Source: Sulfurovum sp. TSL1 (GTDB taxonomy: Bacteria; Campylobacterota; Campylobacteria; Campylobacterales; Sulfurovaceae). Taken from it: a stretch of DNA of 64,000 nucleotides. A program made the translations under genes and the position numbers. Positions 45,842-55,380 of the stretch are shown here, one piece after another; positions within the stretch are counted from its first letter, which is position 1; each line of letters opens with the position of its first letter. The notes under the pieces are model-generated. The model did no database searches. It was not told the DNA's origin and worked only from the letters and a program-made list of their open reading frames with translations. The stretch lies in contig NZ_BPFI01000001.1 of the NCBI RefSeq assembly GCF_019972135.1, forward strand, positions 1,718,177 through 1,782,176, given 5' to 3'.

Positions 45842-46323
45842 TTTTTGTTGACAACAGCCGTTGCAGACAAGAGGTCATGCAGTGTCTTATTGTCTTTCCT
45901 AAAAAACATCAGTGCCCAACCCAAAAAGGTGAACAGAGAAAGGATTGCAGCCAGATTTCTAAAGAGGATGATAAAAAACGAGGGTTTCTTTTTGGTATGT
46001 TCATCAATGAGCGTCATATTATAGGCACGATACCCGGGTGTCTGTCCCGTCTTATACATAAAAAGTGTCTGCAGGACGACCAGAGGGACGAGTATATAGA
46101 TCCAGCCCACTGTTTTATGTTCAGCAAAATCCTCCCTGCCATCCATTACAAGATAAAAGACAATATACATAATAGGCATCAGCAGCATAAAAGCATCGGT
46201 CAAAAAAGCTTTGACTTTCAACCCTGCGGATGCGTATCCATTCTGGTTTGATGAAGATTTCACTTTGGGTGTCTGTGCTTGGAGCTTCCCCTGTTTGATC
46301 TCTCTAAAACGCTGTTTAGCCAT
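45838..46323 (-). CDS. RDD-family membrane protein
   Basis: 161 residues. Three membrane helices typical of RDD proteins: VKAFLTDAFMLLMPIMYIVF (with Lys instead of the first Arg of RDD), IYILVPLVVLQTLFMY, and RNLAAILSLFTFLGWALMFF; YRAYNMTLID is conserved before helix 3. Function unknown, sometimes linked to sodium/proton exchange. Start at 46323 (MAKQRF) overlaps the upstream stop by one base, favouring it over the ATG at 46335. Confidence 0.85.
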   Translation of the reverse strand: MAKQRFREIKQGKLQAQTPKVKSSSNQNGYASAGLKVKAFLTDAFMLLMPIMYIVFYLVMDGREDFAEHKTVGWIYILVPLVVLQTLFMYKTGQTPGYRAYNMTLIDEHTKKKPSFFIILFRNLAAILSLFTFLGWALMFFRKDNKTLHDLLSATAVVNKK

Positions 46324-47060
46324 TAAAAATCCCAAATCACAGCGGCATAGGGACCAGAGAAGTCCACGTTCGCATCAAACCCACTGACCAATTCATCACT
46401 CTCCAGATGAGATGCTTTATACCCGGCTTCCAGACCCAGTCCCATAGCCAGGGTATAACGGGCAGAGAGTTCATAATCATACGCGGTGATATCCCAGTAG
46501 CTGATGGCATTGGCTTCAAGCTGAAAAGAGAGATCCGTGACAGGCAGAGTAAAACGTACTTTACCGTAGAGCATCGGTATCCAGGTTGAAAAGTCTGCAA
46601 CATCACTGCTTACATTGCTGCGCACACCCATATTCCCGGAGATATATCTGAGGGTAAGCCCGGCATCCGTTTCGGCCCAATTATCAAGCAATTCATAATA
46701 GAGTGTGATATCGGTCATGTCAAGTGACAGGCTGCTCTCTATCGTACTGTTATAGGTATGATCTCCCCATGTGAAGTCATTGACACTGCTGCTTCCCTCA
46801 TGTGAAAGTGTGGTATATCCCAATTTGATATTGGGGATGAGAGGCAAAGGATGTTCCCAATAGGCTTTTAAAAAGGTATCTTGTGCTTCGCTGAAGCCCA
46901 GAGTCTCTTCAATGTCTGCAGCATTTCCTTTATAAGAGGCGTTGCCGTTTGGCTGATGGTTGAAAAACCCAAGAGAGATCTCTCCCCCTGCCGTATCGGC
47001 ATGAAGCCTGCTGAGTGTGATCAGTAGTATGAAGGGTATGATTTTTTTTATATTCACCAT
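46323..47060 (-). CDS. Outer-membrane beta-barrel protein, TIGR04219-like
   Basis: 245 residues: signal peptide (SRLHA cleavage), then GGEISLGFFNHQPNGNASYK, a layout of the TIGR04219 family, and alternating beta strands ending in GPYAAVIWDF with a terminal aromatic. It begins 1 base after the gspF stop. Location inside a secretion operon invites a role in envelope passage, but that is positional only. Confidence 0.85.
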   Translation of the reverse strand: MVNIKKIIPFILLITLSRLHADTAGGEISLGFFNHQPNGNASYKGNAADIEETLGFSEAQDTFLKAYWEHPLPLIPNIKLGYTTLSHEGSSSVNDFTWGDHTYNSTIESSLSLDMTDITLYYELLDNWAETDAGLTLRYISGNMGVRSNVSSDVADFSTWIPMLYGKVRFTLPVTDLSFQLEANAISYWDITAYDYELSARYTLAMGLGLEAGYKASHLESDELVSGFDANVDFSGPYAAVIWDF

Positions 47061-47061
47061 G

Positions 47062-48276
47062 TTATTGTAATCCTTGTGTCATCGTAAAGATAGGTAGAAG
47101 CATCGCTGAGACGATGACCCCTACAACCACACCGATAAAGAGCATCATAAACGGTTCAAGCAGACTGAGAAGCAGTTTGAGTTTGTCTTCATTCTCTTCG
47201 GCATAGAGTGCAGAGGTATTGTCAAGGATCTGTGCGACTTCACTGGACTCTTCTCCCAGGGCCAAAGATTGCATAAAATTGCGTTTGAGTTTGATGCCTT
47301 TTGACATTTGAAGGGCATTGGAGAGTTTATTCCCTTCAAGCACTTTCACGGATGCTTTTTCAAACAGGTCACGCAAGCCATGATTTGCAAAGGTCGCCTT
47401 GGCAAGCTGTACGGCTTGGGCATAGGCTACACCTGAGCTGAGCATGAGTGAGAGAATGTACGAAAACCTCCCCAGTTCATGGTTTTGGATCAGCGGTCCC
47501 AGAACAGGTATCTTCAGCAGCATTGCATCAATGATACGGTGAAAGGTCTCTATTTTGGCATACGCAATTTTAAATATGAGGATCACAGAGAGGCTCACCA
47601 CGATGATAGCAATATAGTGAGCGGTCAAAAAATCACTCAGCCCAAGCACAAATTGCGTGATCGGAGGAAGTTCCTGACCGGTGTCTTCAAAAATACCTGT
47701 GATCTTCGGTACCACAAAAGCGATGAGAAAAGAGGTCATTCCTATGGCAACGATAAAAATGATGGCAGGATATACCATCGCGCCTTTGACCTGTTTTTTG
47801 ACCTTGTTCTGCGCAGAGAAAAAATTGCCCATGTTGGTTAGGACCTCGACCATTTTCCCCCCTTGGCCTGCAACATTGAGACTTTGAAGAAAGAACTCGG
47901 GCAGTGCATAGACCTTTTGGGTATTGAGCGCATGGTAAAGAGACTTCCCTTCATCGATCATGGTTTTCACGGAATTCAGAAAAGAGACGTATTTCTTTTC
48001 GCCTTCATGCTGGTTCTCAAGAAGCTTGACGGCAGTCAGTATGGTCATGCCTGATTTGAGATAAGAGGAGAGTTCCTTGGAAAACGTACTCAGCAGTTCT
48101 CCTGGCATTTGACGTTTGGCAAAGGCTTCAAGCGAAAACTCTTTGGTCGGTGTAAGCCCTTCATAATAGATATGTTGTGTACGCAGTTTTTGTCCTGCTT
48201 CTTCCTCAGAACTTGCCGTAACAGTACCTTTGACCTTTTTCCCTGTTTTGTCAAAACCTTTGTACTTAAAAAGCAT
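47062..48276 (-). CDS. gspF: GspF, type II secretion inner-membrane platform protein
   Basis: 404 residues, two repeated GspF domains (about 65-190 and 265-390), three membrane helices. MLFKYKGFDKTGKKVKGTVTA is the typical start. SFLIAFVVPKITGIFEDTGQELPPIT is the conserved TM-loop after the first domain (shown abridged). Platform contacts GspE on the cytoplasmic side. Encoded on the opposite strand from gspE, unusual for T2SS. 89 bases separate it from the gspI gene. Confidence 0.93.
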   Translation of the reverse strand: MLFKYKGFDKTGKKVKGTVTASSEEEAGQKLRTQHIYYEGLTPTKEFSLEAFAKRQMPGELLSTFSKELSSYLKSGMTILTAVKLLENQHEGEKKYVSFLNSVKTMIDEGKSLYHALNTQKVYALPEFFLQSLNVAGQGGKMVEVLTNMGNFFSAQNKVKKQVKGAMVYPAIIFIVAIGMTSFLIAFVVPKITGIFEDTGQELPPITQFVLGLSDFLTAHYIAIIVVSLSVILIFKIAYAKIETFHRIIDAMLLKIPVLGPLIQNHELGRFSYILSLMLSSGVAYAQAVQLAKATFANHGLRDLFEKASVKVLEGNKLSNALQMSKGIKLKRNFMQSLALGEESSEVAQILDNTSALYAEENEDKLKLLLSLLEPFMMLFIGVVVGVIVSAMLLPIFTMTQGLQ

Positions 48277-48365
48277 ACGCGTCTATGTCCTTGCAGTAGA
48301 TTATAGGTATTATAACTTTTTTAGCTGTATCTTGCTATAGGAAAAGAGAAACGGGGTGTGACACA

Positions 48366-48782
48366 TTATTGAAAGGCATCTAATGTAAAATGATAATATC
48401 TGGAAGAGTGTTTACCTTTGAGCATCACTTCATTGATGATGGCTGTAGGTCCTCCCTGCTCAGGCAGAGGGGTGATCCTGACCTCTTCAGGGATATATAT
48501 CTCCCTACTGTTCTTTTTCAATATCTCACGGCTTTTGAGCTCGTCTATCTTGAAAGAGCCTGCCAGTATCTCATAAGCACTCTTTGTCTCTTTATGTTGC
48601 TGAAAAATAGCAGTGTCTAAGTAGAGAGAATCCTGTAAAGCGCGTTTGTTCCTTTCCGAAATGTAGACGATCTGTTCACGGTTGTCCGTATGCACTTTGA
48701 GTACAGGGACGATGGCCAGTGAGAGGATGATCACAGAGATCAGGATCTCAATAATGGTAAACGCGGGACGTAACCGTTTCAA
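48366..48782 (-). CDS. gspI: GspI-like minor pseudopilin
   Basis: Start at TTG 48782, overlapping the gspH stop as TTGA and seven bases after GGAG; the longer ATG at 48827 would put extra residues before the leader. Prepilin leader RLRPA then FTIIEILISVIILSLAIVPV, with Glu at +5 and Ala at -1. 138 residues. Order after gspG and gspH supports the GspI assignment; sequence alone is weak. Confidence 0.75.
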   Translation of the reverse strand: MKRLRPAFTIIEILISVIILSLAIVPVLKVHTDNREQIVYISERNKRALQDSLYLDTAIFQQHKETKSAYEILAGSFKIDELKSREILKKNSREIYIPEEVRITPLPEQGGPTAIINEVMLKGKHSSRYYHFTLDAFQ

Positions 48783-49327
48783 TAGAACGCTCCGCTGTCG
48801 GATGCCAAAGTCGTGTTCCTCAACCAATACTCTTTTGCTTCTTCGGGGGTAGAAAAGCGTTGAGGATCTCCAAAAAATGCAGGAAGAAAATAGCTTCCCT
48901 CCTCATTTTTTAAAATGAGCTGTGTGGAGCTTCCATTCTTGAAAAAATCCATGACCAGACAGATCTCCTGATCTTGGTAGCGCCCATATTCGACACGGGT
49001 CAGTGCATCATAGCTGTCAAGTGTATAGGCTTGTATATTGGTGAGGTCTATAGGACTTGTATACGCCTCAAACGGGGAGGAGAGATCCGGTCTGAAGTAA
49101 CAGGCACGACACTCATCGATACAGAGAAGGGTACCCTCTCCCCTAAAGAGCTCGGATGAGCGTATATTGGATTTAAGATTCAGGGGAGTGAGCGCTTTTG
49201 GTTTTTGTTCCCCTATTTCAACCCCCTCAAAACCAAGAAAATAGACCATGGAGATAATGAGAATAACAATGAGAAGCTCTAGAAGAGAGAATCCTTTGCT
49301 CGTGTTATATCTCTGGATAGTGGGCAT
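48779..49327 (-). CDS. gspH: GspH-like minor pseudopilin
   Basis: 182 residues with prepilin cleavage site SKG/FSLLELLIVILIISMVY and Glu at +5. C-terminal globular part has few conserved positions, as usual for GspH. Two Cys pairs (CIDECRACYF) are unusual and might bind a metal or form disulfides. 9 bases after gspG. Confidence 0.8.
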   Translation of the reverse strand: MPTIQRYNTSKGFSLLELLIVILIISMVYFLGFEGVEIGEQKPKALTPLNLKSNIRSSELFRGEGTLLCIDECRACYFRPDLSSPFEAYTSPIDLTNIQAYTLDSYDALTRVEYGRYQDQEICLVMDFFKNGSSTQLILKNEEGSYFLPAFFGDPQRFSTPEEAKEYWLRNTTLASDSGAFY

Positions 49328-49336
49328 AAAGAGAGC

Positions 49337-49768
49337 TTATTTGTTACATTCACTGAAGAGAATATCTCTATTGCTCTCTTCTCCACCCTCTTTTCTGTCC
49401 GCAGCAAAGGAGATGAGTTCGAACCCTTCTCCTTTCTTGATATAGACAAAAGGTGTTTTCCATGAGTCTTTAGGCATCTCCTTGAGGTAGGGTTTTGCAC
49501 GGTAATTAGGGTATTTATCCGGATCCGGGTTGCTTAACAGTGCTTCAAACCCCTCTTCTGTTTCAGGGTAGGTCCCGTTATCAAGTTTGAACATGTCGAG
49601 TCTCTTTCCCAGATCGTTCATTTTTAAACAGACTGTATCTCTTTTGGCCTCATCTGCAGCATCCATAAGTCCTGGTGCCACAACAGCAACAAGTCCTCCA
49701 AGAATAACGATCACGATGAGTAGTTCTATCAGAGAGAAACCGGCTCTTAGCGTCATGTTTTTTTTCAT
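49337..49768 (-). CDS. gspG: GspG, major pseudopilin
   Basis: Main subunit of the pseudopilus. Leader KKNMTLRAG/FSLIELLIVIVILGGLVAVV with Glu at +5. GTYPETEEGFEALLSNP is the diagnostic GspG loop; the calcium-binding C-terminal region and two Cys follow. 143 residues. First gene of the minus operon and therefore closest to the divergent promoter region. Confidence 0.96.
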   Translation of the reverse strand: MKKNMTLRAGFSLIELLIVIVILGGLVAVVAPGLMDAADEAKRDTVCLKMNDLGKRLDMFKLDNGTYPETEEGFEALLSNPDPDKYPNYRAKPYLKEMPKDSWKTPFVYIKKGEGFELISFAADRKEGGEESNRDILFSECNK

Positions 49769-49791
49769 ATATGTCCTTTAGTTTGCTTCGG

Positions 49792-49797
49792 TATAAT
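49792..49797 (+). promoter_or_regulatory. -10 of the gspK operon in the divergent gspG-gspK spacer
   Basis: TATAAT 44 bases before the gspK ATG. On the minus strand the same sequence gives AATATTATAC, a possible gspG -10, so both operons may be controlled together. Confidence 0.5.
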
Positions 49798-49841
49798 ATT
49801 TTGACTCAGTTCTACAAATTTTACTTTAATCGAGCTTTTAG

Positions 49842-50783
49842 ATGGATAAAATACAGCCTGCCCAAAACAGTGTTAAGCATAGACAGGGGTTTGCCCTCCT
49901 GATCACTTTGTCGGTCCTGGCCGTTATCATCGCGTTGACCACCGTGCTTTTGAGTTATTTTGAGGAGGTCAGGCAGGATGCCAGCGATACAAACGCACTG
50001 ATACAGGCAGATATATACTATAAAGATATAACAAATATATTTCAGGGGTTTAAAAATAAAAAACCCCTATTTTCTGTATTATATAGTACGGCATTACCCT
50101 TGCAGGCGCCAGAAGGTGGGTTTTCACTGCAGTTGCAGTGTGACCCCTTGTATAAAGGGGTGAATATCAACTGGCTTGGATTGGACAGCAGTGCACAAAA
50201 AACAGCCTATAGTTCCGTAGCACAAGAGCTTTTTGAAACGATTGCCCAAGAGTATAACATACAGGACCCGGGAAGATTGCAGGAGATGCTGCTTGAAGAG
50301 ATAGGCGGGGAAAATAGATGGGTACAAAAAGAGCAAAGCAGGCTTCACCAAAAAAACGGTATTATATCTTACAAGCAGTTCTCAGATATCATCAGCCGTT
50401 ACCAATTTGAGGTAGATGATCCCGAGATAGGAGCTGTGCCATGGAGAAAATATTTTAGTTTTTCTCCTGAAGCAGATAAAATAGATGCAGAGTACAGTTC
50501 CCCGGAGCTCCTCGCCTATCTGTTTGATATGGATGTATCAACGGTGAAAGAGTGGACGTCGCTTGAAGAGTTGACATCGCTTGTGGACAAAGGCACGCTG
50601 GAAAACTTTGTACGTGAAAATGGCGGAGAGTATGAGAAAAGAAAAAGTATTCTTGCGGGTGAAACATTTTTAGAAGCGGCAGAATGCTCGGTACGCTATG
50701 CGATGGCGGACGAGCAGTACGGATTTAGATTTGAATATATTCAGGGAGAGGCAAAATATTTTGAATTTTATGGGAAACAATAA
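49842..50783 (+). CDS. gspK: GspK-like minor pseudopilin
   Basis: 313 residues, the size of GspK. Leader KHRQG/FALLITLSVLAVIIALTTVL lacks Glu at +5, a GspK trait. A helical domain in the second half (YSSPELLAYLFDMDVSTVKE) resembles its saddle-shaped insert. Caps the pseudopilus tip with I and J. 14 to 23 bases overlap with gspL. Confidence 0.85.
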   Translation: MDKIQPAQNSVKHRQGFALLITLSVLAVIIALTTVLLSYFEEVRQDASDTNALIQADIYYKDITNIFQGFKNKKPLFSVLYSTALPLQAPEGGFSLQLQCDPLYKGVNINWLGLDSSAQKTAYSSVAQELFETIAQEYNIQDPGRLQEMLLEEIGGENRWVQKEQSRLHQKNGIISYKQFSDIISRYQFEVDDPEIGAVPWRKYFSFSPEADKIDAEYSSPELLAYLFDMDVSTVKEWTSLEELTSLVDKGTLENFVRENGGEYEKRKSILAGETFLEAAECSVRYAMADEQYGFRFEYIQGEAKYFEFYGKQ

Positions 50784-51693
50784 AGAGTTACTTCTTGTAC
50801 ATCCTTCTATGAAGCCTGTCTCGTTGACAGAGGCTGTGAATGTCATGTTGCCGCCACAGTTCTACACGCTTAAAAAAGAAGTATTGCCTCTGCGTTACGC
50901 ATATCAGGCAAAGAAGATCGCACCATCACTCTTTGAGGGCCTGCTTGAAGCAGGCGATTATGAGTATATGGTATGGAAAGAAGATGAAGCGTGGGTCTTC
51001 CTTGCTTATGATCTAGAGAAGATCGCGGCATTTTTAGAGAGTAAAGGCTTTGCCTTGGAACACGTTTCCAAACTCTTTTTTGCCCAGCAATCCGTCGACC
51101 TTTTCGAGACACCTCTTTTACTTGGAGAAGATGATGCGCTAGTCTCTCTGGACGGTATGGTCGTGGTCGTTCCAAGAGGGGCTCTTGCGGATGAGCACGC
51201 TTCTTCACAGGTCTTCGACAATCGTTTTACGCCTAAAAAAGGTATCGTACTTTCTGGCGCATACGGTTCGGTACTGAGCCTGAAGCAAGCCTCGAGGCTT
51301 GCAGCCATATTTATACTTTTTGCGCTGATGTTCTTTGTTGAGGGGAGTCGTTACAGTGATGATTCACAAGCCGGGGAGGCCAAGATGCAGGAGCTGCTTT
51401 CAGCCTATCCGGCTCTGCAGAGCACCTATACACGAGAGAGCATCATGACCAAATATAAAGCGATCGATACAGCGGAACGAAAAAAGCGGGAGATCGTTAA
51501 AATGGTATCAGGGATGATCTTTAAAGGGGTGACACTCTCTTCCTTGGAGATAGATGCCAAGAGCTACAAAATACACTTTACCTGTAAAGATGCCCAGGTC
51601 GCAAAACGTCTTACCCTGTTGGCAAGCAAGAACAATCTGAAAACTTCGGCCGTTTCAGGGAGTCATGATCTGAAGATAGAAGGTACACTATGA
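50761..51693 (+). CDS. gspL: GspL-like inner-membrane component
   Basis: 310 residues: cytoplasmic actin-like domain (about 1-195) that would recruit GspE, one helix (LAAIFILFALMFFVEG) at about 205-220, and a periplasmic ferredoxin-like C-terminus (GVTLSSLEIDAKSYKIHF). Start TTG 50761 has GGGAGAGG nine bases upstream; ATG 50770 is the alternative. Assigned from layout and position between K and M. Confidence 0.75.
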   Translation: MNFMGNNKELLLVHPSMKPVSLTEAVNVMLPPQFYTLKKEVLPLRYAYQAKKIAPSLFEGLLEAGDYEYMVWKEDEAWVFLAYDLEKIAAFLESKGFALEHVSKLFFAQQSVDLFETPLLLGEDDALVSLDGMVVVVPRGALADEHASSQVFDNRFTPKKGIVLSGAYGSVLSLKQASRLAAIFILFALMFFVEGSRYSDDSQAGEAKMQELLSAYPALQSTYTRESIMTKYKAIDTAERKKREIVKMVSGMIFKGVTLSSLEIDAKSYKIHFTCKDAQVAKRLTLLASKNNLKTSAVSGSHDLKIEGTL

Positions 51694-52091
51694 CCTGGAA
51701 AAGATATCAGAATGAGTTGATCGCACTGGTTGCATTTGTCTTTATGCTGGGGGCCTATGGGTATAAAACGGCACAGGTCTCCTCGCAGGCCCAAAGCCTT
51801 GCCGCAGCAAAACACTCTGTAGCAGAGATCCAAGAGGTCATCTCCCTGAAGAAGATATGGGACGATACGAGAACCGGCAAAAAAGTAGAGAAGCTTCAGA
51901 CGCTTGTTCCCTCTTCCAAGGTAACATGGAGCGATCAAAACAAAAAAGTGACAGCAAGCTATAAAAATTTAACGGCGGACGAGTTAAATACTTTAGTGAC
52001 CAAGATCTTGAATCTTCCTGTAGAGATACAAAAGCTGAAGATACAAAAAGTCGCTTCATCTTATGATGTGGAGTTCAAATGCAAATGGTAA
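51690..52091 (+). CDS. gspM: GspM-like inner-membrane component
   Basis: 133 residues: short cytoplasmic head, one helix (LIALVAFVFMLGAYGY), a coiled segment, and a ferredoxin-like periplasmic domain (VTASYKNLTADELNTLVTKI then LKIQKVASSYDVEFKCKW) typical of GspM. ATGA overlap with gspL. Assignment by layout. Confidence 0.7.
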   Translation: MTWKRYQNELIALVAFVFMLGAYGYKTAQVSSQAQSLAAAKHSVAEIQEVISLKKIWDDTRTGKKVEKLQTLVPSSKVTWSDQNKKVTASYKNLTADELNTLVTKILNLPVEIQKLKIQKVASSYDVEFKCKW

Positions 52092-52594
52092 AAAAGAGTG
52101 GTATCGTATTGATAGTGGCCTGGTTTGCCATACTGGTACTGATGCCTAAGCAGGAATTTTACTATAAGCTGGAAGAGGCACTTTCCGAGCAAGAGATAGA
52201 ACTCAATGAAGAGAAGATAGAGGAAGGGCTTTTTTCTTTGAATCTGCATCAGGTCACAGTATACTTTAAAGGTATCCCTGTGGCAACCATTGAAGAGATG
52301 GATCTGTGTACGTTACTTTTCTACAGCAGCCTGGAACTGCAGGGACTCCATGTGGATGATTCTTTAAAAAGGATGGTACCGCAAGAGACACAAAAAGCAC
52401 TGCTTTCGCATTCTATCCTCTCTCCTCTGAAGGTCTCTGTAGATGCAGAGGGTTCTTTTGGCGGGATGACAGGGGAAATCGATCTGAATGCACGTACGGT
52501 ACATTTGGATTTTAATGAGAGTAAGGACATAGAGATGTTAAAGCCTCAGTTGAAAAAATCTGAAAAAGGATGGTTCTATGAAACATCTTTTTAA
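52079..52594 (+). CDS. GspN-like protein
   Basis: 171 residues with an N-terminal helix (GIVLIVAWFAILVLM) and a beta-rich periplasmic part (GLFSLNLHQVTVYFKG, GGMTGEIDLNARTVHLDF), the GspN pattern. GspN is absent from many T2SSs, so function is uncertain. Overlaps gspM by 13 and gspC by 17 bases. Confidence 0.6.
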   Translation: MQMVKKSGIVLIVAWFAILVLMPKQEFYYKLEEALSEQEIELNEEKIEEGLFSLNLHQVTVYFKGIPVATIEEMDLCTLLFYSSLELQGLHVDDSLKRMVPQETQKALLSHSILSPLKVSVDAEGSFGGMTGEIDLNARTVHLDFNESKDIEMLKPQLKKSEKGWFYETSF

Positions 52595-53408
52595 ACCTGA
52601 AGCAGTAAAGGGGCTCTGGTCGCTGTTGATTTTAGTGCTTGTGATCAAAATGGCCTGGTTTGCGGTTGAATTGCTATGGCTGCCGACCATGGGAGTCGAC
52701 CATAGTGAAGAGAGAGGAGCCAAACCCCTTTACTATAGGGTCAAGTTAAGCCCCAGCGATGCAGCGGCACCTGTGACGAAGAGACCTGTACAAACCGCAG
52801 GAAGCATTCAAGATATCAAACTTTTGGCTATTTATAATGCTTCGGATGCCACTGTTGTGACGGTAGAATACAAACGTGCAACAAAAGTGCTAGCCAAAGG
52901 TGAAGCGATCAATGGATTCGTACTCGAAGGGGCAGGGAGCAATTATGCGGTCTTCAGCAAAGATGCAAAAACCTATCAGATCAATCTGATCGTCAGCAGA
53001 AAAGGGGAAGAGAGCATCAAAAGTACTCAGCCTTCTGCGGCTTCAGCCTCTTCTGCAGATCAAGTTGAAGGTGAAGTGATAGATGCGGGTGATCACAAGA
53101 TCGTAGATCGCTCACTGCTGGATCACTATGCAAAAAATATGGATGATATTTATAAGAACATCGGTATCAAGGAGATCAAAAAAGGGAAGGAACTAGAAGG
53201 TTTCAGTATCTCCTTTATTAGAAAAGGATCACCTTTTGCGAAGCTCGGGATCCAAAGAGGTGATGTCATCAAATCGATCAACGGTCAAAAGATAGACAGT
53301 TACAATGCTGCGTTTGATGTGTACAAAAATATTGCAAATATCAATAACCTGACATTGGTTATTCAAAGAGGTAAAGAAGAAATGGAGCTAGAATATGAAG
53401 TTAACTAA
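52578..53408 (+). CDS. gspC: GspC-like inner-membrane protein with PDZ domain
   Basis: 276 residues: one helix (LWSLLILVLVIKMAWFAVEL), homology region (IKLLAIYNASDATVVTVEYK; AKGEAINGFVLEGAGSNYAV) that binds the secretin, a Ser/Ala-rich linker, then PDZ (GFSISFIRKGSPFAKLGIQR, GDVIKSINGQKI). Links platform to GspD, encoded next with a 14-base overlap. Confidence 0.88.
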   Translation: MKHLFKPEAVKGLWSLLILVLVIKMAWFAVELLWLPTMGVDHSEERGAKPLYYRVKLSPSDAAAPVTKRPVQTAGSIQDIKLLAIYNASDATVVTVEYKRATKVLAKGEAINGFVLEGAGSNYAVFSKDAKTYQINLIVSRKGEESIKSTQPSAASASSADQVEGEVIDAGDHKIVDRSLLDHYAKNMDDIYKNIGIKEIKKGKELEGFSISFIRKGSPFAKLGIQRGDVIKSINGQKIDSYNAAFDVYKNIANINNLTLVIQRGKEEMELEYEVN

Positions 53409-55380
53409 AATTGTATTGAGTATATTGTTGGTATTGTCTGTAGGGTCATATGCGGAAGAAGAGACGGTAGATATAAACTTTCGTGACCTGAGTGTAAAGG
53501 ACTTCATCGAGATGGTCTCCAAAATCACACAAAAGAATATTTTGATCGAGGCAGAGCCCACAGGAAAGATCAACTTTGTCTCCACCCAGCCCGTTAAAAA
53601 AAGTGCACTCTTCTCTTTGGCGAACTCTATACTCGGAGGTAAAGGTTTAACGATCATAGACCAGGGTGAGTATTATAAGGTGGTCAAAGGCACGGATGCA
53701 GCAGGAGAGGGGCTTGAGGTAAGCAGCTCTATCAAGGGGGAGACGATGAAAACGGTGATGTTCCCGTTAAGGAACACCAATGCAGCGGTACTTCGTGCAA
53801 AGATCAAACCACTTTTGGACAGAAGTGCAAAAGTGATCTCTTTTAAAGAAAATAATGTCTTGGCCATTACTGCGACCCCAAGAGTATTGGAATCGATTGC
53901 TAAAGTGATCAATGCTGTCGAAACAACAGGTGAAAAAAAATCAGTGGTGATCAAACTGAAAAACTCTTTGGTCAAAGATGTTTTTGCAAATGCGCAAAAT
54001 ATGTCGAAGAAAATCTTCCCTCAAACGATCGAGAGTGAAACCGTTGATATCTTTAAAGATGATGCGACCAATTCGATCATACTGGTAGGGCAGCCGAAGA
54101 ATAACAACCGTATGATCAAGTATATCAAGCAGCTCGACATTCAGGGAGAGAGCACCACACAGAAGATGTATGTCATCAGACTCAAAAACTCCAATGTCGA
54201 GGAGATGGAGAAGATCATGAGCAAGCTGATCTCACAGATGAATGATGTGTCGATGAAGACACCGGTAAAAGGTGCAGAGCCGCCAAGTAAGGCGATGGTC
54301 GTTTCTGATATCGAAAGAAATGCACTGGTCCTGCTTGCTACAGCGGAACAGATGAAGAACATCAGGGACACGATAAATAGGATTGATATCCCTAAAGTAC
54401 AGGTGTATGTCAAAGCGAAGATCGTTGAGGTTGACAGCAATATGGCACAGCAGGTAGGATTTAAATACGGATTTAATGGCGGGGCTATTACGTCCAACGG
54501 TCTCTATACGCTGGCAGGGAATATGGGAGCTTCTGCACTGCAAATCTCTCCGGCACTTTTGAGCTTTTTGAATGCGAATACAAACAACTTTGAAGGGTTT
54601 GATCCGAATGGGAATCCGATCTACTCTAATGAACCCGCTTTCTCGTTTGATGCAGTGGACAAGGTTTTTGCTTTGGGTGCTACGCTTGACCTTTTGGAAA
54701 ACAATGGTGCAGCACGTATCCTGAGCGAGCCCTCTGTGCTTTGTACCAATAACAAAGAAGCCGAGATCTATGTCGGTCAGACGATGTCCATCTTGACCCA
54801 GGCACAGCAGTCCACGACAGGTGTCTCCAATGTGGTCAACAACTATTCAAGAGAAGATATCGGCCTGAGTCTTAAAGTGAAACCACGACTCTCGAGCAAC
54901 AACAAAGTCACGTTGGAGGTGGAGACCATACTGGAAGATATCGATCCTTCTTCGGCGCAAATGGCAGACAGGCCAACGACGACAAAAAGAACCGTGAAGA
55001 CCAATGCGATCGTGAACAACGGCGAAATGATCATTCTGGGCGGATTGATCAAGAGAACAGGCGGTAAAGGGATCTCTAAAGTGCCACTGCTGGGAGACAT
55101 TCCTGTTTTAGGAGAGTTGTTCAAGCATACTTCAGATATAGAGCAGGAACAGAATGTCGTGATCTATCTCACCCCGTATATTGTAAGAGAAAGTGGTGAC
55201 CTCCAGAAGTTGAAAAGTATGCTGGCTGAACTCGAAGAGGTACAGGACAGATATAATACTTTCTTCAATGAAGCACTGGAAGAAAAAACAGGTATCTCTG
55301 CTGAAGAGGCCATTGTCCCTGCAAGCAGAAGGATCCAGAGAAAACCTAAAAGTAATTTAAGTATCTTAGAGGAAGTATGA
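53395..55380 (+). CDS. gspD: GspD, type II secretin
   Basis: Outer-membrane channel subunit, 661 residues. Signal peptide (SVGSYA). N0 domain from EETVDINFRDLSVKDFIEMV, N1-N3 repeats, then the secretin domain with VEVDSNMAQQVGFKYGF, LLENNGAARILSEPSVLCTN and NGEMIILGGLIKRTGGKGIS. No lipobox. The C-terminal S-domain is short and ends RRIQRKPKSNLSIL. gspE overlaps by an ATGA-type junction. Confidence 0.96.
   Translation: MKLTKIVLSILLVLSVGSYAEEETVDINFRDLSVKDFIEMVSKITQKNILIEAEPTGKINFVSTQPVKKSALFSLANSILGGKGLTIIDQGEYYKVVKGTDAAGEGLEVSSSIKGETMKTVMFPLRNTNAAVLRAKIKPLLDRSAKVISFKENNVLAITATPRVLESIAKVINAVETTGEKKSVVIKLKNSLVKDVFANAQNMSKKIFPQTIESETVDIFKDDATNSIILVGQPKNNNRMIKYIKQLDIQGESTTQKMYVIRLKNSNVEEMEKIMSKLISQMNDVSMKTPVKGAEPPSKAMVVSDIERNALVLLATAEQMKNIRDTINRIDIPKVQVYVKAKIVEVDSNMAQQVGFKYGFNGGAITSNGLYTLAGNMGASALQISPALLSFLNANTNNFEGFDPNGNPIYSNEPAFSFDAVDKVFALGATLDLLENNGAARILSEPSVLCTNNKEAEIYVGQTMSILTQAQQSTTGVSNVVNNYSREDIGLSLKVKPRLSSNNKVTLEVETILEDIDPSSAQMADRPTTTKRTVKTNAIVNNGEMIILGGLIKRTGGKGISKVPLLGDIPVLGELFKHTSDIEQEQNVVIYLTPYIVRESGDLQKLKSMLAELEEVQDRYNTFFNEALEEKTGISAEEAIVPASRRIQRKPKSNLSILEEV

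Noticed and set aside
53041..53090. Ser/Ala-rich stretch of GspC as a repeat or frameshift
   Set aside because: It is the normal flexible linker before the PDZ domain; the frame is intact.
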